Under the pieces are notes generated by a model, which had not been told where the DNA came from, did not search any database, and saw nothing but the letters and a program-made list of their open reading frames with translations. This document shows positions 57,037 through 64,000 of a stretch of 64,000 nucleotides of DNA, piece after piece. The first letter of the stretch is position 1, and each line of letters opens with the position of its first letter. Source of the DNA: a bacterium ADurb.Bin157 (GTDB lineage Bacteria; Muiribacteriota; Ozemobacteria; Ozemobacterales; Ozemobacteraceae). The stretch covers positions 29,825 through 93,824 of the forward strand of contig MWDD01000006.1 in the NCBI GenBank assembly GCA_002070375.1, written 5' to 3'. A program made the translations under genes and the position numbers.

Positions 57037-58494
57037 TTATTTAGTCGCAATTACATCACTTATCAAATCAATATTGCCTTGAGAAGTGTCGCGCATTTCC
57101 TGAAGAGTAATTTTGGCTTCACCTTGGTTAATAAGAGATTTTGCTGCATTGTAAATTTCTACTTCATCGTCTTCTTCGCCAAATTCACCCATCCAGGCCA
57201 GGTCGATATTGTCATAAGCTGCCCTAAGGGCCTCTGCTCTTTCTCTGCCCTCATTGTCACTCTGAACGTTGACTTGTGCTCCTGAACCATCCACATAAGA
57301 AAAAGACGAATCTCCGGTAGCCACGTCAATATTCAAAGTTGGTTTTTCGGGCGCTTCTGTTTCATTTTTTTCAGCTTGCTCGCACATGATTTCATAAGCC
57401 CCGTTAAGGCTTCTGTCTTGAATTTTCATTTCATAAGCCTCTTTATAAATCTTCTTTTGCTCTTCAGTCATGCTTGAATAATTTGAAATTGAATTTCCCA
57501 AAAATTCATTTTCTTTAGTTTGAACAAAAGACTTCATTTTATCTACAGTTTCTCTGGTTGCAGACACAGTGGAAGCTTTTGCGAGATCTGATCTCCAACC
57601 TCTTACCTTTTCGCCGTCGGATTCACTCCAAAAAGCCAAAAAATCACCCGTCTTCGATAAAAAAGACTCGCCTGTATCGGTTCCCTCGATACCTTTCTTA
57701 AGGTCATTCAGCGAACTTTCGGCCTGTGCCAGAAGGTCGTTTTGATTTGCCAAAAGCCCTTCAAGCTGCTCTTTATCAAGCATAGAGAGTTGTTCTTCGG
57801 TAAAAGCAGACCCAAAACTAAAAAGAGCGTCTTGTGACGAATCTTTAACTACGATTTTATTCAAATCTTCTTTGGTTAAATCAAAATTTGATTTATAAGT
57901 TTTATTCGTCTTTTTCATATATTCATCGCGCATTACAACGGAAGTTTTCTCAACGTGAAACATTTCTGTTCCCAGTCCTTCCACAATTATTTTTCCGGCT
58001 AAACTAATGTCAAGCTGAGCTTCACGCCCTGCCCTAAAATCTTCGTCAGTCGCCTCTAACGAACCTGCCGACAAATTAGCCTCGTCTACCGCTTTTTGAA
58101 TTTTCATTGAATCTACGTGTGCCGACAAAATTTTCATACCATTGGTGGTTGAGCGGGTCAAAATGCCATTCAGCAAAGAATACCCGATTTTTTCCGTTGA
58201 ATCTTGTGCCAGTTTTCCGTCTTGTGTCTCCGCAAATTTTTCGAATTCAATTTTAAAGGAAGTACCCGCCGGGTTTTCGTCAGTAAGTTCGAAAGTGTCT
58301 GCTTTTATCGACTTAAAGTCATTTTGAATATAATTAGTGCTGTTTCTTAGTTCGTGCTGCAATTTTTGTTTTGCATTCGAAATTGAAATATGCCTCGAAA
58401 CTTGCGTCCAAATGCCATAAACACCGCCCAAAACGATAGTTGACAGAAAAACTGCAACCATTATTTCAACTAAGGTAAAACCCTGTTTTTTCAT
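57037..58494 (-). CDS. PilW-like minor pseudopilin
   Basis: A 485-aa protein with a type IV prepilin N-terminus: MKKQGFTLVEIMVAVFLSTI, where G5/F6 is the peptidase cleavage site and Glu10 is the conserved +5 glutamate. The 20-residue hydrophobic helix follows. The rest is long for a pilin, mostly charged helix with no domain I recognise (tandem Gln/Glu rich, FLSKTGDFLAFWSESDGEK...). It is the last gene of the pilin operon, 17 bases after the PilV-like gene. Likely assembles in the tip of a type IV-like filament or a T2SS-type pseudopilus. Confidence 0.82.
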   Translation of the reverse strand: MKKQGFTLVEIMVAVFLSTIVLGGVYGIWTQVSRHISISNAKQKLQHELRNSTNYIQNDFKSIKADTFELTDENPAGTSFKIEFEKFAETQDGKLAQDSTEKIGYSLLNGILTRSTTNGMKILSAHVDSMKIQKAVDEANLSAGSLEATDEDFRAGREAQLDISLAGKIIVEGLGTEMFHVEKTSVVMRDEYMKKTNKTYKSNFDLTKEDLNKIVVKDSSQDALFSFGSAFTEEQLSMLDKEQLEGLLANQNDLLAQAESSLNDLKKGIEGTDTGESFLSKTGDFLAFWSESDGEKVRGWRSDLAKASTVSATRETVDKMKSFVQTKENEFLGNSISNYSSMTEEQKKIYKEAYEMKIQDRSLNGAYEIMCEQAEKNETEAPEKPTLNIDVATGDSSFSYVDGSGAQVNVQSDNEGRERAEALRAAYDNIDLAWMGEFGEEDDEVEIYNAAKSLINQGEAKITLQEMRDTSQGNIDLISDVIATK

Positions 58495-58511
58495 TTTATC
58501 CCCCCCTAACC

Positions 58512-58994
58512 CTAAATCGCCTCAGAATTGTAATATGCATTTCCGCATTTTACAGACCTAAGCGGTGAATCAGGGTTATCTTTGTTCCCCCGCTCCCGCC
58601 AAAAAATCTCAACTTCGAACCAAACTTCAACTATTTGTTCCAAATCATTCTTTTTTGCTTTTAAAAAGGCCTTACAACCATAATCCTTCAAAAAATCTTT
58701 GCTGTCATTAAAAAAGCTTTCTATACTTTTACCCGTTTCTTTGTAAAATTGCGGATGTATATCGAAACTGTTTCCGCTTGCCAAGTCGCTGTAATGCCGC
58801 TGATAGACCTTAAAAGGCACGTGTTTGCACTCTTCGATCAGCTCTTGCGCCAATCTTGCCGCCTTTGCCACATGCCCCACTTTAGTTGTTGAAACCGCGC
58901 CAAAATCTACCAGTCTCAATATCGGTATAAAGGCTATAGCCAAAATAGCGGCCGCAATGACTATCTCTAAGAGAGTAACCCCAAGTCTCTTCAT
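58512..58994 (-). CDS. PilV-like minor pseudopilin
   Basis: A 160-aa prepilin-like protein: MKRLGVTLLEIVIAAAILAI, with G5/V6 in place of the usual G/F cleavage pair and Glu10 conserved, followed by a hydrophobic helix. The mature part has a short alpha/beta domain with three Cys (EECKHVPF, YGCKAFLK, VKCGNAYYN). The ATG at 58994 is preferred because GGAGG lies 5 bases before it. Its start overlaps the stop of the PilX-like gene (ATGA), and the PilW-like gene follows 17 bases later. Confidence 0.82.
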   Translation of the reverse strand: MKRLGVTLLEIVIAAAILAIAFIPILRLVDFGAVSTTKVGHVAKAARLAQELIEECKHVPFKVYQRHYSDLASGNSFDIHPQFYKETGKSIESFFNDSKDFLKDYGCKAFLKAKKNDLEQIVEVWFEVEIFWRERGNKDNPDSPLRSVKCGNAYYNSEAI

Positions 58995-61759
58995 TCTACC
59001 CTCCAAGAAGCCCAACTGGGACTAAACGAAATATGATAACGATTCGGGTCGTATTTTCCTCTTTCGGGGTGCAGGCTTCCGAGTGAAGATCTGACCCGGG
59101 AAGAAACATATTCCACAACTACTGTACCACCCATAGAGGCCTTATTAAACTGATTAGTCACCCAGTTGCCAACAATTCGAATACTCGAGTTGGCGTGACA
59201 ATAGATGCCTTTTTCTGTGTATAAAGACCCTTCGAGTTCTATTTGTTTATTGCCCTGCAAAGAAATCAAAGCACCGTTTCGGCTCATAAGGGTAAACACG
59301 GTTTTTTCCTCTTCGTTGCGGTCTAATGCTCTTATACTGTTTGCAATGTAAATATTACCGCTGCAAACTATCATGCCTTTTCCCACAACATAAAAATCAG
59401 AATTGGCAGAGAATTCTTGGCCGGGTTCGGGAGACCCGAGCGAGCCTGAAATATATGTTATTCCGTTTAACACAAAAACGTTTTTACCGTTAACTGTTGT
59501 CATTCTGTTTGGTAAATCGTCTATGAAGGCCTGTCCGGATTCGTAATAGTAGCTGGCTTTTTTAACATATTGTTCGGGGGTATACAAATTTGGCGGCATG
59601 TTTTGAATTTGTGCCGGGTCGTAGGAGTAGGTCTTTTTATCGGGGTTTCCGCTTGCATCGTTTGCCTTTAACGGAACCAAATTATAATCGTATTTTGTCA
59701 ACACTTCTTGGGCATACCAAATTGGCACTACAATAGGCGGGGGCGGCAGTAAATAAGGCGGAATAGGCAGCAGCGGCAGTCTGTCGGTGGGTTTCATGCC
59801 AACAATGCACATTCGCCATTGTCTGTATCCCTTCATTACGTTGCCTTCGATTTCTCGTGTCAAAGTGGGGTGCAAGCCTGCGGCGCCAAATAAATGCGTT
59901 TTATTGGCACCTGTGCCTGTGGTTGGAATAGGATACAGCCAATTGGAAGTGCCCATATGAGGCATTTCCCACTTTTGGAAACAATCGGGGACAGAACAAA
60001 TGCCCTGATTTAAAGGCACGGCTGCGACCAGCGGTTTCAGCGCTAATGTAGCGGCTAACGCAATAACATTCGTACTCATTTTCCCCACATCGGGAATAAG
60101 ATTAAGATTTGAGGCACTTGCAAACTTTTTCAAATAGTCTTTGGGCCCCTTAATTTCAGGCTCTTTCATCACCGAGGCGTTCGAGACTCCATATTGGCCG
60201 ATTGGCGCATCTTTTCCGAACACCGGAGCAACGGTGCCGTCATTTGTTGAAGGCCCTTTGAGGCTCACCGGCACAGGGGCTTCTTCTGATGTGGTTCTTT
60301 TTGTAACTTCTGCGTTGATGTTGTATTTTGCGCCAACCACGGCCATGCTCGTTGCGGGAGCGACAATCAGAGTTGCTTCAAGGCCTTGAAGTATATTTTT
60401 GATGAATCCGCTGTCGTCACCGGCAACTTTTGGGGCGTTCCAGTCGCCCATCAAACCGGCGTTGCATATAAGCGGCCGGCTGCCGTCGTCGGTGTTATCA
60501 ATGTAGTTCACGCGTATCAGACCGGGAAACTCGCGTTTGGCAACATCTTCATCGCTCAGCGAAGATGTTCCGGTAAAAACTTCTTTAACCTTTGAGAGCG
60601 AGCCGGTGTAGTCGAAATTATTAACAAGAAAAGTGCCGCCGTAATTGTTAAACTGAATATAGTCGTTTTTAAGATTTGCGATAAAAAAACTGTACATTGG
60701 CGCAATCGGCTCACAATCAGCAACTTTGAAATCTTTAATGGCCGAAACGGCGCGGCGTGAGGTGTAGCCGTCGTTATAAGTTATTTTTGCCTCGCAGCTC
60801 AGCTTAATTTGGCCGTATTTTTCGATATATTGTTCATCTACGCCGGTGTTTATGTTGGTTCCCGAAGGCCACATTGCCGAAACATTCGAAGGCATAGCGA
60901 CTTTGTCCATGGGCACTTCGATCGGGTAAATCTTTTTGCCGTCTCTGCTGATAATGTGGTTTAAAAGGGCATCTGCCATAAAATCAAATGAGGTCAACTC
61001 TTTAAAGCTGCGCTCTTGCCCCAAAATGTTCATACTAGGCATAAGATTATCAACGATATTTACCACATTGATGTCAATAAGCTTAAAGCCCATTATCTCA
61101 ATGGGAACAGAGAAATTTAGCCATGTCAGATCATTGGGAAAACCGATTTCAAGAGCCGAATAGCCGTTGCCGTCAAGAAAGCTTTTTACATCGGGGCGCA
61201 GGTTCCAGGGAATATCCACGCCGGGCACTTTAAAATCGCTGTAATCATTGCCCGGTGCCAACCTGTAAGCTTTTTCGACCACAACTTTAACTGTAACGTC
61301 ATAATCTTTAATGCCTTTATCGGTTCTGTCGTCTGTTGTCATGTAGTAGACCATTTTATCGAGATCATTATTGTCGGCACCGGCTTGCAAATCGGCTTTT
61401 GTGAGTATGATTTCTTTAAGTGTTTTTTCGGGCAAGGCAAGTTGTTCATCTCCGCCCAGACTTCCTGAAATACCTAATACGCTGCTTGCCATTTTTTGGG
61501 CCGGCAGCCTCAAAAGAATTGCAGGATCGTCGGCTGAAGCCAGATCGGGCCTAACAACATTTATATCGTCGCTGACTATTCTCATGGCTCGCTCTAAAGC
61601 TGCTTCTGCCAGACTTACAGTCTGAAGCCCCCTCACCGACATTGCCGTTTGCCGGCTTTCTTCAATGGTAGAAGCCATGAATGCTCCTGCGGCAAACAGA
61701 ATCACCGCTAAAACCCCAATAACAATTAAAAAAACACTTCCCTCGTTTTTATGAATCAT
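58991..61759 (-). CDS. Large PilX-like pseudopilin-associated protein
   Basis: A 922-aa protein with an N-terminal membrane helix (GSVFLIVIGVLAVILFAAGA, about 7-28) directly after MIHKNE, then ESRQTAMSVRGLQTVSLAEA, the alpha-1 pattern of PilX/GspK-like proteins. The rest is a very long exported domain without a domain I recognise; it is Gly/Pro/Asn rich in the middle (PMLPIPPYLLPPPPIVVPIW) and ends in a beta-rich region (FYVVGKGMIVCSGNIYIANS; LEGSLYTEKGIYCHANSSI). It sits between a TPR-like protein and PilV-like gene. Size is far above usual PilX (about 200 aa). Confidence 0.72.
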   Translation of the reverse strand: MIHKNEGSVFLIVIGVLAVILFAAGAFMASTIEESRQTAMSVRGLQTVSLAEAALERAMRIVSDDINVVRPDLASADDPAILLRLPAQKMASSVLGISGSLGGDEQLALPEKTLKEIILTKADLQAGADNNDLDKMVYYMTTDDRTDKGIKDYDVTVKVVVEKAYRLAPGNDYSDFKVPGVDIPWNLRPDVKSFLDGNGYSALEIGFPNDLTWLNFSVPIEIMGFKLIDINVVNIVDNLMPSMNILGQERSFKELTSFDFMADALLNHIISRDGKKIYPIEVPMDKVAMPSNVSAMWPSGTNINTGVDEQYIEKYGQIKLSCEAKITYNDGYTSRRAVSAIKDFKVADCEPIAPMYSFFIANLKNDYIQFNNYGGTFLVNNFDYTGSLSKVKEVFTGTSSLSDEDVAKREFPGLIRVNYIDNTDDGSRPLICNAGLMGDWNAPKVAGDDSGFIKNILQGLEATLIVAPATSMAVVGAKYNINAEVTKRTTSEEAPVPVSLKGPSTNDGTVAPVFGKDAPIGQYGVSNASVMKEPEIKGPKDYLKKFASASNLNLIPDVGKMSTNVIALAATLALKPLVAAVPLNQGICSVPDCFQKWEMPHMGTSNWLYPIPTTGTGANKTHLFGAAGLHPTLTREIEGNVMKGYRQWRMCIVGMKPTDRLPLLPIPPYLLPPPPIVVPIWYAQEVLTKYDYNLVPLKANDASGNPDKKTYSYDPAQIQNMPPNLYTPEQYVKKASYYYESGQAFIDDLPNRMTTVNGKNVFVLNGITYISGSLGSPEPGQEFSANSDFYVVGKGMIVCSGNIYIANSIRALDRNEEEKTVFTLMSRNGALISLQGNKQIELEGSLYTEKGIYCHANSSIRIVGNWVTNQFNKASMGGTVVVEYVSSRVRSSLGSLHPERGKYDPNRYHISFSPSWASWRVE

Positions 61760-61771
61760 TATTTACCTGCC

Positions 61772-62605
61772 TCAATCGAATTTTGCCGGAAAAGTTTTCA
61801 ATGTTTTAATTATGCCGGGCTCTATGTCCGAAGGCAAAATTGGCATAGAGCTTGTTATTTGGTCTTGAGCTACGTAAGATGAGGCGCGCCCCGAAGCCAC
61901 GGATTCTCTTAAGGTTTTAAGAGACATAAAAGCATTTCGCACAGCGGCTCCTAAGTTGCCGCCGCCAAAACCTTCGGGCATTTTACCTATCGCTTCCATA
62001 TAAAGTTTGAAGGCCCCCTCTAACGCCTTTAAATCGCCAATTTTCTCGTATAAAGAACACAGTTCGCCCATGGCGTATGCCATCAAAAACGGGTTACCGG
62101 TGCCTTCTTCGTAAGCTGCCTTCAAAAGCCTTTCAGCTTCTGAGTAGTTGCCCATTTCTAAGGCTCCGCGCCCCGAGGTAAGCGATTCGTTGTGTTCTGC
62201 CAAATAAGCTTGTTTTTGTGCAGAAGTAAAATCTGAAGGGAAACGGTAATCGGGTTTGCTTCGTTCAATTATCTGCATAGCGTAACGAAGCTCGTCGGCA
62301 ATAGCCTGTTCGGGAGTTTTTTTGCTAAACCAAGTGCCTGAACCGGTTTTCACGGTCTCTTTATTTGTTTTTATCGCGGACTCAGCCTGCTTTTGCCCAA
62401 AATTGAACACATTTTTTCGTGCCGCCATTTGTTCCAAACGGCCCTGATCTATGACTACCGCTCGTTTTTTGCCGCCGGAACCCGATAAAAATGCCAAAAA
62501 TATAATAGGCAAGAGCAACAGCAATATGCCCGCGCCTAATACGCGAACATCGCCAAAATCAAGCTTTTTAATCAGTTCTTTTAATTTGTCTTCGGTCGTT
62601 TTCAT
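61772..62605 (-). CDS. Membrane-anchored TPR-like protein in the pilin operon
   Basis: A 277-aa protein. One N-terminal membrane helix (about 20-40, VLGAGILLLLLPIIFLAFLS) is followed by a Lys/Arg-rich linker and helix pairs that look like TPRs (LEMGNYSEAERLLKAAYEEG; MAYAMGELCSLYEKIGDLKA). Topology suggests a short cytoplasmic N-tail and a periplasmic TPR domain, or the reverse. Fits the role of a pilus assembly scaffold (PilF or CpaD-like TPR), but no specific family. Its ATG overlaps the Kelch gene stop by 4 bases; the PilX-like gene follows after 12 bases. Confidence 0.7.
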   Translation of the reverse strand: MKTTEDKLKELIKKLDFGDVRVLGAGILLLLLPIIFLAFLSGSGGKKRAVVIDQGRLEQMAARKNVFNFGQKQAESAIKTNKETVKTGSGTWFSKKTPEQAIADELRYAMQIIERSKPDYRFPSDFTSAQKQAYLAEHNESLTSGRGALEMGNYSEAERLLKAAYEEGTGNPFLMAYAMGELCSLYEKIGDLKALEGAFKLYMEAIGKMPEGFGGGNLGAAVRNAFMSLKTLRESVASGRASSYVAQDQITSSMPILPSDIEPGIIKTLKTFPAKFD

Positions 62606-64000
62606 GGAGTAAACCTATAAATACCGTTTTTGGCACCCACTGAGGTGTTTACAGAATCTCGGCCGCCAAAAAGATAAATGTGACTGCCGAAAGCTGCCGC
62701 AGAAACATTATATTTGCCTAATTTTGCCGGAGGAGCAGAAAACACTTCTCTTACAACATTGGTAGAAGTATTCCAAGCAACGGCAAAGGAAGTGGTTACA
62801 GAACACTCTCCGCCAAACAGAAATATTTCGTCTCCGAAAGATACCGCCGCCGCTTTTCGTCTTTTTAAATGACCAACACCGAGGATAGCAGAATTGGCCT
62901 TAGACCATGTATTCGTCTCAAAATTGAATATAAACGGCAAATGAAATTCAGTTGTGCCCGAGGTTTTTGTGCCCCCGAAACAATACACCTTTCCTTTGTG
63001 CCAAACCATACAGTTATCAACCGAAGGTTCAGGCAAAGACGGCACAGAACGGCTTATGCCATAAAGCTTATCGTTGGTTTCTTCATAAACCCCGCCGATA
63101 GCGTGAGGCCAATAGATTAGGGCCGTGGTAGTTCCGGGGTTAGAAGAAGACTCAACGAAACCGGAACCGGCATACCCCCCCGCCACCATTATACCGTAAG
63201 GCGTCGTACAAGCCGCGTTATTCGTAACCGCCACCGGCGCGAGGTTATCGTCTAAAGTGCGGTGCATACCGGTGTCGGGAACAGTTTTGGTATTTGTGAT
63301 TACATCTGTGGCGTAAAAGGTTATTTCTTTAATCTTAGATTTTTTATTCTTTCCCAAAAAATCGTAGCCGGTCAATAAATTTAACCTATAATATTGGTAT
63401 TTTGTAGTATTTTTAACATCAACATAAGAATCTTTTTTTTTCAAATTAACAGAGATTAAATTTTTCCAACTTAAAGAGTCATCTGAAGCCAGCAAATCAC
63501 AAGAAACAACATTTTTATCTTTAGTATATATTCTGAACTTATTCACACAAACCGCATTATTATAAGCTACCTGAACATATCTTCGACCGGATGAAGAATC
63601 ATACTTGGCTAACTTCCACTCGCTCGAATCGTCCTCATCAAAGGCATTAGGAACTTTATTAGTCTTTTCTTTGCCGTTATTCCAGCTAACGACTTTATTA
63701 TTGCCGTCGGGCTCTGAATCATAATACGCAAAGCCGATCTTGGCATCATCAACACTTGATGTTAATCCTCTCGGAGAAACAATGGTGACATCAGCACTAT
63801 CGAATATTGCTTCTTCATAACCTTTATTACTGTCTAAGTTCGTTCTTGTAGTTACGCAATATTTGGTAACCGATTCAGAAAAAGAAGCTATATCTCTTGC
63901 ACCGTTAAACAGATACAGAGAATCATCATAAGCTGCCATAGAATGTTTTGAAAGCGACTCACTCAGAGTGGCGACCAATGTTAAGTTATTCGCAAATACA
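62602..64000 (-). CDS. Kelch/propeller protein with F5/8-type discoidin domain (5' truncated by the window)
   Basis: The frame stays open to the right edge, with no credible start: TTG at 63978 is only the first start-like codon, and the codons above it (VFANNLT) continue the same protein. The visible 465 residues contain Kelch-like blades at both ends (YDDSLYLFNGARDIASFSES; CMVWHKGKVYCFGGTKTS; AVSFGDEIFLFGGECS; AAFGSHIYLFGGRDS) and, at about 140-240 of the visible part, a discoidin-like domain inserted or adjacent (YVQVAYNNAVCVNKFRIYTK; KYQYYRLNLLTG). Likely a surface or pilus-tip carbohydrate-binding protein co-expressed with the pilins (4-base overlap with the TPR gene). Confidence 0.75.
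   Translation of the reverse strand, partial: VFANNLTLVATLSESLSKHSMAAYDDSLYLFNGARDIASFSESVTKYCVTTRTNLDSNKGYEEAIFDSADVTIVSPRGLTSSVDDAKIGFAYYDSEPDGNNKVVSWNNGKEKTNKVPNAFDEDDSSEWKLAKYDSSSGRRYVQVAYNNAVCVNKFRIYTKDKNVVSCDLLASDDSLSWKNLISVNLKKKDSYVDVKNTTKYQYYRLNLLTGYDFLGKNKKSKIKEITFYATDVITNTKTVPDTGMHRTLDDNLAPVAVTNNAACTTPYGIMVAGGYAGSGFVESSSNPGTTTALIYWPHAIGGVYEETNDKLYGISRSVPSLPEPSVDNCMVWHKGKVYCFGGTKTSGTTEFHLPFIFNFETNTWSKANSAILGVGHLKRRKAAAVSFGDEIFLFGGECSVTTSFAVAWNTSTNVVREVFSAPPAKLGKYNVSAAAFGSHIYLFGGRDSVNTSVGAKNGIYRFTP

Noticed and set aside
1..64000. CRISPR arrays, rRNA, tRNA, insertion sequences, phage genes
   Set aside because: No regularly spaced direct repeats, transposase-like ORFs or RNA gene structures were seen on either strand by reading; short or diverged tRNA genes could still be missed by eye.

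Overview
The window (64 kb, AT-rich by eye, with a somewhat GC-richer right third) is a densely packed bacterial chromosome segment. I see no rRNA, tRNA, CRISPR array, phage or insertion sequence. The cell looks Gram-negative-like: there are many Sec signal peptides, a lipobox protein, an M16-type secreted protein, an L,D-transpeptidase-like protein, MurC and an S-layer-homology (SLH) protein. Butyrate kinase and phosphate butyryltransferase point to fermentation through butyryl phosphate. Prepilin-like proteins, Tad secretion genes and many secreted beta-propellers resemble gene content of poorly cultured candidate phyla such as Riflebacteria. That placement is a low-confidence inference from gene content, not a phylogeny.

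Left part (1-27.7 kb). A peptide ABC transporter (YejA-like binding protein, then a YejB-like permease cut by the left edge) lies at the end. Upstream of it on the same strand is a run of divergent glyS, lon, engB, a secreted 305-aa protein, an NHL beta-propeller and a FecR-like protein. On the plus strand follow 8-oxoguanine deaminase and a 1368-aa SNF2 ATPase. Next come a minus-strand pair encoding a receiver/PEP-synthase-like fusion and a two-helix membrane protein, a plus-strand BtpA/unknown/cytidine-deaminase-like operon, a VTT-domain and L,D-transpeptidase-like pair, a secreted repeat protein, hpt with a metallo-beta-lactamase hydrolase, and the periplasmic protease HtrA/DegP.

Middle part (27.8-45 kb). 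This holds an SH3b x3/NlpC-like cell-wall protein, a second secreted beta-propeller, and a plus-strand operon of rlmI, a NUDIX hydrolase, buk, ptb and yifB. It also holds a Ste24-like M48 protease, murC, a double-M16 protein whose zinc motifs are lost in both halves, and an SLH protein.

Right part (45-64 kb). A very compact Tad locus is built of two fusion genes (CpaE-CpaF and TadB-TadC) followed by a DUF523/TudS-like gene. Then come an ABC-2 exporter with a coiled-coil zinc-ribbon protein, a 1292-aa FN3/M30-like metalloprotease lipoprotein, and a prepilin-like operon (PilW-, PilV- and PilX-like proteins, a TPR-like membrane protein and a Kelch/discoidin protein cut by the right edge).

Several themes recur. 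Tail-to-tail gene pairs overlap at their stop codons with no visible terminators. Some genes seem to have almost no leader. Nucleobase-handling enzymes are numerous (8-oxoguanine deaminase, NUDIX, Hpt, CDA-like, BtpA, DUF523). Several enzymes have lost or replaced catalytic residues (L,D-transpeptidase Cys to Ser, both M16 domains, a very diverged GlyRS beta subunit). I do not claim one new system; the most system-like novelties are the fused Tad machine with its nearby pseudopilin operon and the receiver-PEP-synthase module. Nothing here was checked against a database.
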